Assembly (NCBI RefSeq): GCF_000826655.1 | Contig: NZ_JXJO01000024.1 | Span: forward strand, 62,001-126,000 | Source: Psychroserpens damuponensis | GTDB taxonomy: Bacteria; Bacteroidota; Bacteroidia; Flavobacteriales; Flavobacteriaceae | Direction: 5' to 3' | Length of the DNA stretch: 64,000 bases | In this document: positions 16,070 through 25,158 of the stretch, piece after piece | How the letters are laid out: every line of letters begins with the position of its first letter | Numbering within the stretch: the stretch's first letter is position 1 | Program-made: the position numbers and the translations under genes | Notes under the pieces: model-generated | Database searches by the model: none | What the model saw: only the letters and a program-made list of their open reading frames with translations | Told to the model about the DNA's origin: nothing

Positions 16070-17272
16070 ATGAATAATCAAAAAAATATGATGCACACGC
16101 TTCCTGTTGAAGCATACACGTCTAAAAAATGGTTCGATTTAGAACAAGAACATATTTTTAGCAAAACTTGGCAATTTGCAGGTTTGATTGAAGATGTTGA
16201 AAATGCTGGAGATTATATTTCTGTGCAAGCAGGACTCAATAATATATTTGTTGTAAAAGGACGTGATAATCGTTTGCGTGCTTTTCATAATATGTGTCGT
16301 CATAGAGGTACCCAATTATTACGAGCTGTTGGTAAAGGACAAAAAGCAATTACCTGTCCTTACCATGATTGGACCTATGATTTAGAAGGAAAACTCGTGA
16401 GTATTCCGAAGAAAGAAGAAGAATTTCCAGATTTATGTAATAAGGAATTACACGAGTGTGGCTTAAATCTTCATGAAGCCTCTGTAGATATTTTTAAGGG
16501 TATGTTATTTGTGCATCCAGATAAAAATGCACCTAACATTATGACCTTTTTTGGAGAAGTAGAACCCTATCTTGGGCCTCATATTCCTGAAGAATTAATT
16601 GAATACCAAAAAAACAAAGACGAACCATTTTATGCTAAAGAAATTAATGCCAATTGGAAGATTGTGGTTGAAAATTACATTGACCAATATCATTTAGCAC
16701 ATTTACATGAAGGTACCTTAAATATGTACGATCATGCTAAAGCAGAATTTGGTTGGGCTGGACCACATTATCATTTTTACGAACCTTTGGTTCCAGAATA
16801 TCTTGCAGATATAAAAAATGCATCACCTTTTCCATTAATAGATAAAATGCCTGAAAATAAAATGGGAGCTTATGTCCCTTGGCTGTTTCCTAATATTGGT
16901 ATTACCGAAAGCGAAAGTGCTTGGAATACTTTTCACGCCATTCCATTAGCACCAGATAGAACTTTGGTAGTTATTCGATCTAAAACCATGAATGTTAGCG
17001 AGTGGGAATATACCAAACAATACACTAAATCTATGACAAGTAAAGTATGGAAAACCATTGGTAACAAAGGTAAATATGAAGGAGATGCTAGTGACCCAAT
17101 GGCATCAGGAGATTTTATGGCAGAAGATGTATATGCGTGCGAACAGCAGCAAAAATCATTAAGCTCACCGTTTTTTAGTGTTGGCGCACAAGCGCAAAAA
17201 GGAGAGTTTGCTGTGAGTAAATTCCAAAGTGTTGTAAAAGAATGGATAGAAAAACATAGAAACGATGCGTAA
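16070..17272 (+). CDS. Rieske non-haem iron oxygenase, alpha subunit
   Basis: In this 400-residue protein the Rieske [2Fe-2S] domain has Cys76-x-His78 (NMCRHRG) and Cys96-xx-His99 (CPYHDW). The catalytic domain has the mononuclear-iron motif around residues 202-213 (Asn202, Asp205, His208, His213), with an Asp expected near residue 355 (MAEDVYACE). The size and N-terminus fit the family of glycine betaine, carnitine or stachydrine-type demethylating oxygenases rather than two-subunit ring dioxygenases, because no beta-subunit gene is present. The substrate is not determinable. It overlaps the reductase gene by 8 bp. Confidence 0.9.
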   Translation: MNNQKNMMHTLPVEAYTSKKWFDLEQEHIFSKTWQFAGLIEDVENAGDYISVQAGLNNIFVVKGRDNRLRAFHNMCRHRGTQLLRAVGKGQKAITCPYHDWTYDLEGKLVSIPKKEEEFPDLCNKELHECGLNLHEASVDIFKGMLFVHPDKNAPNIMTFFGEVEPYLGPHIPEELIEYQKNKDEPFYAKEINANWKIVVENYIDQYHLAHLHEGTLNMYDHAKAEFGWAGPHYHFYEPLVPEYLADIKNASPFPLIDKMPENKMGAYVPWLFPNIGITESESAWNTFHAIPLAPDRTLVVIRSKTMNVSEWEYTKQYTKSMTSKVWKTIGNKGKYEGDASDPMASGDFMAEDVYACEQQQKSLSSPFFSVGAQAQKGEFAVSKFQSVVKEWIEKHRNDA

Positions 17273-18341
17273 CTTTTACCAACTAAAAATATTGGGAATT
17301 AAAAAAGAAACAGAAGATTCAACGTCTGTGGCATTTGATGTTCCTTCGGAATTATATGAAACATTTAACTATAAACCAGGACAATATTTAACCTTAAAGT
17401 TTAGCATTAATGGAGAAGAGGTTCGTCGTTCTTATTCACTATGTAGCTCACCTGTTTTGGAAGAACCATTACGCATTGGTGTAAAACGAGTTAAAGATGG
17501 ATTGGTGTCTAATCATATCAACGATAATTTAAAAGCTGGAGATACTGTAGATGTTATGCCACCAGATGGACGATTTTTTGCGGATGTAAAAAAAGACTCT
17601 TATAAAACGTATTATCTATTTTCCGCAGGAAGTGGGATTACACCAATACTATCAATTTTAAAAACGGTCTTATTAACCGAAGCACGTAGCTATGTTCATA
17701 TGATTTATGGTAACAGAAGTCAGGATTCCATCATGTTCAACACAGAATTAAACGCACTTCAAGAACACTATAGTGATAGATTTATTTTAGAACACACCTT
17801 AAGTCGCCCTAAAAGTAATTGGAGTGATTTATGGAAAACTTCAAAAGAACAGTCTTATAGAAAAGGACGTGTAGATACTGATGCTGTTAAATGGTTTGTT
17901 AACGAATATCCACCATATGCTCAAAATGCTCAATATTACATTTGCGGTCCAGGAACGATGATTGAGAACACCAAAAAAGCATTAAAAAGTATTGATGTTC
18001 CTGAAGATAGAATTTTTATAGAAAGCTTTGGAGGAAGTGCTTCAGTTGATACAACAAAGGCTTATGAGAACGCAAAATTAACAGCACATCTTAACGGAGA
18101 AACTATTCAAATTGCTATACCACAAGGTAAAACTGTTTTAAGAACGCTTATTGATGCAGGAAAAAAACCGCCTTATTCTTGTGAAGGTGGTGTTTGCTCT
18201 ACTTGTATGTGTAAACTAACATCTGGTAAAATTCATATGAATAACAATCTCGCACTGAGCGATAAAGAAGTTGAACAAGGTTATATTTTAAGTTGTCAAA
18301 GCATTCCATTAACAGAAAGTATTGAAATTGAGTATGAGTAA
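17265..18341 (+). CDS. FAD/[2Fe-2S] oxidoreductase partnering the Rieske oxygenase
   Basis: In this 358-residue protein the FAD-binding domain carries RRSYSLCS (54-61). The NAD(P)-binding domain contains SAGSGITPILS near residue 120. The C-terminal plant-type ferredoxin domain has CEGGVCSTCMC plus a later LSCQS, giving the C-x4-C-x2-C...C ligands. This is the PaaE/Hcr-like domain order. It overlaps the oxygenase stop by 8 bp, so it is almost certainly the cognate electron donor. Confidence 0.92.
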   Translation: MRNFYQLKILGIKKETEDSTSVAFDVPSELYETFNYKPGQYLTLKFSINGEEVRRSYSLCSSPVLEEPLRIGVKRVKDGLVSNHINDNLKAGDTVDVMPPDGRFFADVKKDSYKTYYLFSAGSGITPILSILKTVLLTEARSYVHMIYGNRSQDSIMFNTELNALQEHYSDRFILEHTLSRPKSNWSDLWKTSKEQSYRKGRVDTDAVKWFVNEYPPYAQNAQYYICGPGTMIENTKKALKSIDVPEDRIFIESFGGSASVDTTKAYENAKLTAHLNGETIQIAIPQGKTVLRTLIDAGKKPPYSCEGGVCSTCMCKLTSGKIHMNNNLALSDKEVEQGYILSCQSIPLTESIEIEYE

Positions 18342-18477
18342 TAATGAGTTTCATTCGATAGACATTTCACTTCTCTTCTAGTATTTTTTCATTAAAAACG
18401 AATTACATTTTTAAGAAATTTTCAGAAAGTAAAAGTAATTTGAGAGGTTTAAAGCTCTTTACCAAATCGACAGTAGC

Positions 18478-19179
18478 TTACAACGTCAACATTTGTTGCA
18501 TATAATCAGTAATTACTATATCTAAATTGAGATATATTAGTGTAACTCCAATGGTGTCATAAATTCCATGAATCAATACAAGAAGAAGTAAATTATTTCT
18601 GTTTTTATTGAAAAGTAATGCTATTGCGAACGACCATAGACATACAGATACCACTCCTATAAGCCCTTGATATACATGAGATATCCCAAAGTATAGCGAG
18701 GTTATTAATGCTGAGATTAGCCATGCCTTATTACTATTACCTAGTAACTCAGCTAATCCTTTCATGTAGTAGCCACGAAAAACTAACTCTTCACCAAAGG
18801 CTGCAAACACCCACACTACCACTAGTAAAACGAGATAGGCCAGAATATTTCCTCGAATATCATTTATAGATGAAAGATTAAAGTCACCCAACCATTTTAT
18901 AAGTAATGGGTCTATTAAAAAGGTAAATACAATAAACAGGATGCTAGCTAGAATTAAACTCTTTATAAGCGTTTTTCCTGTTATTTTCTTACCCATTGCA
19001 AACGTTGTCCAATTAAATTTACTTGCCATTAGAATTAGAAAAACAATGCCAAGCGGAAAGAAAAAGGTGAAGTTTCGGTCAATAAACCCAAATAGAGGAG
19101 CAAGAAGCATGATTAAAACCACTGCGTAGGGTTTGTTTAAAAAATCATAGCATCTAGTTTTTATTTTTGTTGTTTTCAT
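18478..19179 (-). CDS. CPBP family intramembrane protease
   Basis: The 233-residue polytopic protein has Glu130-Glu131 and Arg135 in EELVFRGYYMKG (CPBP motif 1), YFGISHVYQG near 165 (motif 2, His) and HGIYDTIG near 210. It is 17 bp downstream of the ABC permease/aminopeptidase gene and on the same strand, so it is probably the last gene of that operon. This places a membrane protease beside an exporter-linked peptidase. The substrate is unknown. Confidence 0.87.
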   Translation of the reverse strand: MKTTKIKTRCYDFLNKPYAVVLIMLLAPLFGFIDRNFTFFFPLGIVFLILMASKFNWTTFAMGKKITGKTLIKSLILASILFIVFTFLIDPLLIKWLGDFNLSSINDIRGNILAYLVLLVVVWVFAAFGEELVFRGYYMKGLAELLGNSNKAWLISALITSLYFGISHVYQGLIGVVSVCLWSFAIALLFNKNRNNLLLLVLIHGIYDTIGVTLIYLNLDIVITDYMQQMLTL

Positions 19180-19196
19180 TATAAAGAATTCAGTGT

Positions 19197-22100
19197 TTAT
19201 TTTAATTCTATAGACTCAACTTTTTCAAATAAATTAGTAATTATATAGTGTTTTTCTATTGGTGTAACCGCTCTAAAATAATCTAAAAGGTCTTTAGATG
19301 TTGCATATCTATTTGAGTTCATTTTCAGTTTACCATCTTTAGTATTCCAATCTTCAAGAAAACGTTTTAAGGCTTTATTCACCTTCTCCTCTCCTATTGC
19401 TTTTTGAAATTTATACATAGTTATAGCACCTTTTGCATAATACACATGGCCTTGATTTTCTACTAAAGCTAGTGATGGTTCTTTAGTAGCTGCTCTATTT
19501 TTACCTTCTTTATAATCTTCCTTTTGAATCTCTAAAAACTGTAGTAATTTTTCTTCGGAAAAGGTCTGCTTTAAAACCATCATTGCAGCATATTGAGATA
19601 AGGTTTCTAATATAAAGTATTGCCCTTTTACATGCGCAGCTTCTACTTGCATCCCAAACCATTGATGCGCTATTTCATGTGCTGTAATATAAAATGCCAT
19701 GTCTACATCTTTTTCATCATCTATATTTAGTATAAACCCTATAGATTCTGAAAACGGAATAGTTCCAGGAAACGATTGTGCAAATTGTTCATATCGTGGA
19801 AACTCCATAATACGTAATTGTTGGTATTGATAAGGACTAAAATTTTTGCTGTAATAATTCAATGAGGCCTTCATAGAAGCCATCATTCTATCTATATTAT
19901 AGCTGTGTTCTTTATGATAATAAATTTCAAGATCTACAGGTTTTGAATCCTTATTAGCAACCCAAGCATCTTTTTTAATTTCATAAGTTGCAGAGACAAT
20001 AGAATAAAAATTTATTATAGGTTGCTTCATTTTATAATGAAAATAGCTGCGATTATTTTCAGTCCATTGTTTTACCAAATTTCCAGGAACTAAGGCCGTT
20101 TGATCTTTTGATGTACCAATGATCATTTCAAAATGTATACCATCAGAATCACTTCCCGATCTTGCATTTACAACTTCGTTTACAGCTGTTCTATCTGCTC
20201 TACCAACACGAATAGGCAAGTTGTAATCTTCACGTTCAGCAGCATCATTGAGCTCATATTTTTTATTATAACCAATAGTTGGTAAATCTGTATTATTAAA
20301 AAATGTACCGTTTTTATTGATGTTTACATTTCCGTTACCCGATTCAAAACCTTTTGTAATAAAACGTTGCTTAAAGTACATTTTTACTGAATCTCCTGGT
20401 TTTAGAGCTTTATTTAAATTGAAAATGGAATAGTCAAACTTTTTATATTGCTTATTAATTGTAAATCCGCCATCAAAAGCAACACTATCTAAAGAGACAT
20501 GCTCTTCTAGAAGTTTTTGAATGTGAACGGTTTTGATATCTGTACTAGTCGTATTTTTTAATATATAATACCCTTCTACTGTATAATCTCGTGTTGAAGG
20601 ATACAGTTCTAATTTTAAGTTAACATCAACCAACTTAGGTTGTGGTATATACTCAAATTGTTTGAGTTCTTTTTCGTAAGAGACTCTAAATGCAGTAGCT
20701 TCAGAATTGGTCCAATACGTGTTCAAAACATTAGTATTATAAAATATAAAACCTCCAATAATTATAAATAATACGCCAACCGTAGTTATAAGTTTAAAAA
20801 GGGATTTACTGATGTTGTATTTACTAGTTTTTATTCGTTTTAATACGTTGGTTTCTGCACCTCTAACGATTACCACAGATGCAATGATCAACATTAGTAA
20901 ACCGAAAAGAAACCAATACAATTTGACAATAAGGAAAGGCTTTAAAAAATGACCATAACCATTCATATCCGAATAGGTTCCTAAAGAACTTCCGCCAAAA
21001 AGGTATAATTCATGATCATAGCCAAATACGCCTAACAAAATAGTAGTAATAAAAAAAACAACCATCAACATAATACCTATGAACTTATGATTAACCAATG
21101 CTTGTATAAAAAATGCGATAAAAGTGTATAATGCTAAAAACGGAAAAATCTCTATAAAGAAACCTGAGAAATACACCTGGAATTCATACTTATGATAACC
21201 ACTAAATGTTTGAAATATAACACCAGAAATTATCAAAGCAATCATTAATACTACATAAATTAAATTTAACCCTATATACTTGCCTAACAGATTTATAAAG
21301 CTCGACATTGGTGTGGCATCATAAATTAAATTTAATTTAGCGCCTCTTTCTTTCCAAATTAATTCACCTGAATAAAACACTAAAATAATAATGAAGAAGT
21401 ACATGGAAGTTTCTTTCAATTCTTCAACAATAAAATAAGTTGTAGGATAACTATCTACACCGTAAACAGTACCTAAATTTACTGAGTTGATAAGAATGAT
21501 AATCATACCGCAAATAATAATTCCCCAAAAAGATGATTGTTTGCAAATACTTACAAAATAAAACCATGAAAACTGTCTCAATTGCTCGCATTTTGATAAT
21601 AAGCCGTACTGCTTTTGAGTTTCAGGTATGACTATATCACTCGCTTCATACGTTGTTTTACCATCTATGCTTTGGGTTTGCTTTTTCTTTGATTTTTGTT
21701 CTTTAACACTGCTAAAACTGAATTTTAGGTAACCATAAATTAGGGCTAAACCTCCAATAGTAATCCAAAACAGTTTGTTATATAGAAGCACGCTAAAAAA
21801 GGGTATGCTTTGAGTACTTTTTTCTAAAGCAGACCAGGATTCTGTAGCAAAGCTGGTTGTAGTTAATGAAAATGGATCTAAAATAGCTTGCCAATAATCA
21901 TTGGTTATGGCTTTAGTAAGCATAAAAATCACAAACACAAAAATTCCTTGCGTATATACCACAACTAATTTTCTACTTAAAGCACCTGTCACAAAAAACA
22001 CAGAAGCTCCAAAAAATAAAGTTGGTAAGGTTATCATTAAAAACGTTTTTACATATACGATGACATTAAACGTCAATAAGTCATCTGGATCATTCCAAGG

Positions 22101-22484
22101 CATAAATTCTCCGAGTATCATTCCGAAGATAACACCAGAAAACACAACTATTAGTATAGTAAATGCTCCTAAAAACCGTCCTAATAAGTAATCTTTTTTA
22201 CTAATTGGCGTAGAATACATTAGTGATTCAATATTATACTCAAAATCTCTTAATACAGAAACACCCATAATCATTGAGGCTAAAATCATAAAGATTCCAG
22301 AAATTGCACCCATAGTTTTAGCTATGACTAATGGTGAGTTTTTTTTCATGAGTCCCATTTCAGAACCTTGAAAAATAAAATCTACACCTACAATAGAGAA
22401 TAAAAAAAGAAATAGAAAAAACACATAAGTATCTGGACGTTTTATACGATACTGTAATTCGAACTTAAAAATATTGTACCACAT
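19197..22484 (-). CDS. ABC-2 permease fused to M1-type zinc aminopeptidase
   Basis: This is a 1095-residue fusion. The first 560 or so residues hold two sets of ABC-2-type membrane helices (starting about 20-260 and 310-560). The C-terminal half is an M1 peptidase-like domain with the zinc motif HEIAHQWFG (His936, Glu937, His940) and the third ligand in LETLSQY near 960. This architecture is recurrent in Bacteroidota, so it is not a frameshift product. The classical GxMEN exopeptidase motif is not evident (GTIPFSESIGF lies in the expected place). It starts 2 bp from the ATPase stop. The exported or processed substrate is unknown. Confidence 0.9.
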   Translation of the reverse strand: MWYNIFKFELQYRIKRPDTYVFFLFLFLFSIVGVDFIFQGSEMGLMKKNSPLVIAKTMGAISGIFMILASMIMGVSVLRDFEYNIESLMYSTPISKKDYLLGRFLGAFTILIVVFSGVIFGMILGEFMPWNDPDDLLTFNVIVYVKTFLMITLPTLFFGASVFFVTGALSRKLVVVYTQGIFVFVIFMLTKAITNDYWQAILDPFSLTTTSFATESWSALEKSTQSIPFFSVLLYNKLFWITIGGLALIYGYLKFSFSSVKEQKSKKKQTQSIDGKTTYEASDIVIPETQKQYGLLSKCEQLRQFSWFYFVSICKQSSFWGIIICGMIIILINSVNLGTVYGVDSYPTTYFIVEELKETSMYFFIIILVFYSGELIWKERGAKLNLIYDATPMSSFINLLGKYIGLNLIYVVLMIALIISGVIFQTFSGYHKYEFQVYFSGFFIEIFPFLALYTFIAFFIQALVNHKFIGIMLMVVFFITTILLGVFGYDHELYLFGGSSLGTYSDMNGYGHFLKPFLIVKLYWFLFGLLMLIIASVVIVRGAETNVLKRIKTSKYNISKSLFKLITTVGVLFIIIGGFIFYNTNVLNTYWTNSEATAFRVSYEKELKQFEYIPQPKLVDVNLKLELYPSTRDYTVEGYYILKNTTSTDIKTVHIQKLLEEHVSLDSVAFDGGFTINKQYKKFDYSIFNLNKALKPGDSVKMYFKQRFITKGFESGNGNVNINKNGTFFNNTDLPTIGYNKKYELNDAAEREDYNLPIRVGRADRTAVNEVVNARSGSDSDGIHFEMIIGTSKDQTALVPGNLVKQWTENNRSYFHYKMKQPIINFYSIVSATYEIKKDAWVANKDSKPVDLEIYYHKEHSYNIDRMMASMKASLNYYSKNFSPYQYQQLRIMEFPRYEQFAQSFPGTIPFSESIGFILNIDDEKDVDMAFYITAHEIAHQWFGMQVEAAHVKGQYFILETLSQYAAMMVLKQTFSEEKLLQFLEIQKEDYKEGKNRAATKEPSLALVENQGHVYYAKGAITMYKFQKAIGEEKVNKALKRFLEDWNTKDGKLKMNSNRYATSKDLLDYFRAVTPIEKHYIITNLFEKVESIELK

Positions 22485-22486
22485 AA

Positions 22487-23374
22487 TTAGTTAGATTTAG
22501 CGTTTGTGTGATTAAAAATTTCAGAGAAATACACATCTTCTAATTCGGCATTAATAAGCGTAAAGCCATCTCCAGGATTCACATCATTTAAGATGTGAAT
22601 AGTGGGTTTTCCTAGAAATAACTTTTCGCTTATGACTTGATAATTTTGCTTGTAAGTTTCTAATTCTGACTTTTCGATTGTTTTTTTATAAACTCTATCT
22701 TTTAGGTTTTCTAGTATTTGCAACGGATTACCTTGCAAGCACACTTGCCCTTTATTGATAATTGCCATATTGGTACATAATTCTTTCACATCATCAACAA
22801 TATGTGTAGATAGAATAACTACGGTTTTCTCTCCTAATTCACTTAAAACATTGTAAAACCTATTACGCTCTAAAGGGTCTAACCCAGCAGTGGGTTCGTC
22901 TACAATGAGCAGTTTAGGGGTGTTTAGTAAAGCTTGAGCAATACCAAAACGTTGCTTCATTCCGCCAGAAAACCCTTTTAGATTTTGTTTTCTAACATCA
23001 TACAAATTGGTTTTATGCAATAATGCCTTTACTAAGTCTTTTCGTTCCCCTTTATTAGTAATACCTTTTAAAACCGCAAAATGATTGAGTAACACCTCGG
23101 CAGAAATTTTAGGATATAAACCAAATTGTTGTGGTAAGTATCCTAGGACTTGCCGTAATTCTTTTTTTTGTGTGAGTACATCAATATTTCCAAGTTTAAT
23201 TGAGCCTTGATCTGCCTCTTGTAAAGTAGCAATGGTTCTCATTAGAGTTGATTTACCTGCACCATTTGGCCCTAACAAACCAAACATACCTGTTGGAATT
23301 TCTACGGAAATATCTTGAAGGGCTTTAACGCCATTTGAATAGGTTTTTGATAAATTATCAATAATGAGTTTCAT
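22487..23374 (-). CDS. ABC transporter ATP-binding protein
   Basis: The protein is 295 residues from the ATG at 23374. Walker A GPNGAGKST is at 35-43, signature FSGGMKQR near 135, Walker B LLIVDEPTAGLDP near 160 and the switch His in STHIVDD. The frame is open to 23410, but the extra codons would be the translated leader repeat, so 23374 is preferred. The -7 element TATGTTTG (23408-23415) would start the transcript near 23402, making the repeat essentially the whole leader. It is the first gene of an ATPase, permease/M1 and CPBP operon divergent from LytTR system 2. Confidence 0.93.
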   Translation of the reverse strand: MKLIIDNLSKTYSNGVKALQDISVEIPTGMFGLLGPNGAGKSTLMRTIATLQEADQGSIKLGNIDVLTQKKELRQVLGYLPQQFGLYPKISAEVLLNHFAVLKGITNKGERKDLVKALLHKTNLYDVRKQNLKGFSGGMKQRFGIAQALLNTPKLLIVDEPTAGLDPLERNRFYNVLSELGEKTVVILSTHIVDDVKELCTNMAIINKGQVCLQGNPLQILENLKDRVYKKTIEKSELETYKQNYQVISEKLFLGKPTIHILNDVNPGDGFTLINAELEDVYFSEIFNHTNAKSN

Positions 23375-23388
23375 ACTATTCGTTTTTT

Positions 23389-23415
23389 GATTGATGATTG
23401 ATTTTAGCAAACATA
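23389..23415 (-). promoter_or_regulatory. -7 element and repeat-type leader of the ABC operon
   Basis: On the minus strand TATGTTTG (23408-23415) fits TAnnTTTG and is followed by the ATCAATCATCAATC repeat (23389-23403) and then CAAAAAACGAATAGT before the ATG. The last part is nearly identical to the leaders of the two alpha/beta-hydrolase genes. Confidence 0.6.
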
Positions 23416-23589
23416 TATGTGTTTATAACCTTAAAAAAATGATAGGGCTACACATAGATGTAAATGGGACAAACACATTATATTGAGTAATAAAAGCATC
23501 ATATCACAGCTTTTAGATAGTTTATCACTAATTAATTGCTGGTTGTCAACTAATTTGTACAGCGTATTTTATTTAATTAATATTGACTT

Positions 23590-24381
23590 ATGAAGTTGAA
23601 ATTAACTCGTAATAAACAGAAAACAATCAAGCGGATTTTTAAAATTATGCTTGTTGTAATAGGCGTTATCATTGTGGTTTTCAATGACACTTTTGGTAAG
23701 CAAGAAGGATTCGTAGAATTTATTGCATTCTATTTTATACTTGTCTTTATCACTATTGCGCATTGGCTATTTAAGCAAATCAAATCCATTATTAGATTAA
23801 AGAATGAAAAGGCCAAAACTGAATTGATGCATTTAAAAAGTCAGGTGAATCCACATTTCTTTTTTAATATGTTGAATAACCTTTATGGTTTGGTAGAAAA
23901 AGACTCTAAGAAGGCTCAAGAACTCATTTTAAAACTGTCTGACATGATGCGTTATAGCATTTATGAAGGTGATAAAGACACGGTTTTATTATCTGAAGAG
24001 ATAACGTATCTGCAAAATTACATTGAGCTACATAAAATGCGCTATCATAAAGTTATTGATGTGCAATTTCATACTGATATTAATGACAATGATTATGAAA
24101 TAATGCCATTACTCTTCATTATTCTTTTAGAGAACGCCTTTAAACATGGTGTAGAAAATTTGAGAGAACATGCTTTTGTTCATATAAAATTAGTAGCACG
24201 AAATAATGAAGTCAAATTTGAAATTGAAAATAATTTTGATGTTTCACATGACAATCATAACTCAGGAATAGGTTTAAAAAACCTAAAGCGACGATTAGAA
24301 CTAGTGTATCCAAAAAAACATTATTTTGAAGTCTCTAAAGTAGATACTATTTATAAAGCTAAACTGAATATAACATTATGA
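23590..24381 (+). CDS. LytS/YehU-type sensor histidine kinase (system 2)
   Basis: The 263-residue protein is short for the family: only two membrane helices (about 17-33 and 43-62), then the His_kinase domain with VNPHFFFNMLNN (His89) and an ATP-binding region with LLENAFKHGV near 185 and GIGLKNLKRRL near 228. The lack of an external loop of any size suggests sensing in the membrane, as with BceS-like kinases that follow an adjacent ABC transporter. It is divergent from the ABC/M1 operon and overlaps its regulator gene by 4 bp. Confidence 0.92.
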   Translation: MKLKLTRNKQKTIKRIFKIMLVVIGVIIVVFNDTFGKQEGFVEFIAFYFILVFITIAHWLFKQIKSIIRLKNEKAKTELMHLKSQVNPHFFFNMLNNLYGLVEKDSKKAQELILKLSDMMRYSIYEGDKDTVLLSEEITYLQNYIELHKMRYHKVIDVQFHTDINDNDYEIMPLLFIILLENAFKHGVENLREHAFVHIKLVARNNEVKFEIENNFDVSHDNHNSGIGLKNLKRRLELVYPKKHYFEVSKVDTIYKAKLNITL

Positions 24382-25082
24382 CTACCTATTTAATAGTAGA
24401 TGACGAGCATATTGCACACGATATTATAAAAGGCTATTGTGATATGTTACCAAATTTAGAATTTAAAGCTAACTGTTATGATGCTATAGAAGCCATTGAT
24501 TATTTGAGCAAACATAAAGTAGATCTTATTTTTTTAGACTTAAACATGCCTAAACTAAAAGGGTTTGAATTTTTAAAAACCCTCTCAATTCCTCCAAAAG
24601 TGATTGTAACCACAGCCTATAGCGAATTTGCGATTGAAGGTTATGAATTAAATGTTATAGATTATTTATTAAAGCCATTTAGCTTTGAACGCTTTTTAAG
24701 TGCAGTTAATAAAGTAACAGCTTTAAATGACCGCTCAAAAACAAAGGAAAACAACATAAATATAGCACCAATTAAGGACAAGTATATTTTTTTTAAACAA
24801 AACAATATTCATATTCAAGTAGAATTTGATTCCATTTTATTTATTGAGGCCTCAGGTAACTATACTAAAGTTGTTACTACAAAAGACACCATAACAATCC
24901 GCGAAAAAATTTCTGATTCCATAAAACTGCTTAGTACTAACGATTTTTTTCAAGTACATAAATCATTTGCAGTTGCAAAAAAGCATATCAACCGTATTGA
25001 AGGAAATAGAATTTATATTAAAGATTATATAGTGCCTATTGGTAAATTGTATAAAACTAATATCAATATGCTTTTAAAATAA
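24378..25082 (+). CDS. LytTR-family response regulator (system 2)
   Basis: In this 234-residue protein the receiver domain has the acidic pair near residues 8-9, phospho-acceptor Asp54 (FLDLNMP), TTAY near 78 and LLKPF near 98. The LytTR domain (about 130-234) contains FIEASGNYTKVVT and FFQVHKSFAVAKK. It is translationally coupled to the kinase through the ATGA overlap. The likely target is the divergent ABC/M1 aminopeptidase operon, although no direct repeats matching the system 1 operator are visible in 23411-23589. Confidence 0.92.
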   Translation: MTTYLIVDDEHIAHDIIKGYCDMLPNLEFKANCYDAIEAIDYLSKHKVDLIFLDLNMPKLKGFEFLKTLSIPPKVIVTTAYSEFAIEGYELNVIDYLLKPFSFERFLSAVNKVTALNDRSKTKENNINIAPIKDKYIFFKQNNIHIQVEFDSILFIEASGNYTKVVTTKDTITIREKISDSIKLLSTNDFFQVHKSFAVAKKHINRIEGNRIYIKDYIVPIGKLYKTNINMLLK

Positions 25083-25158
25083 ACTTGAGTGGCTATTGGT
25101 TTTTTATTCCATGCATGATTCATAATATGCTTGCATCAATTTTAGAGGATTCAGGTCT

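Noticed and set aside
21901-22191. Antisense frame of 96 codons within the permease gene
   Set aside because: It lacks family features and its composition mirrors the real gene on the other strand.
19197-22484. Frameshift or assembly error joining permease and peptidase
   Set aside because: The same permease/M1 aminopeptidase fusion is a recurrent family in Bacteroidota and the frame is uninterrupted.
22487-23410. N-terminally extended ABC ATPase starting at 23410
   Set aside because: The extra 12 residues are translated leader repeat, and the -7 element TATGTTTG overlaps that start; the ATG at 23374 fits the family.
23411-23589. System 1-type LytTR operator between ABC operon and LytTR system 2
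   Set aside because: No TGTACTTTTCC core or paired boxes with the system 1 spacing are visible; only a short ACATATATGT-type palindrome occurs.
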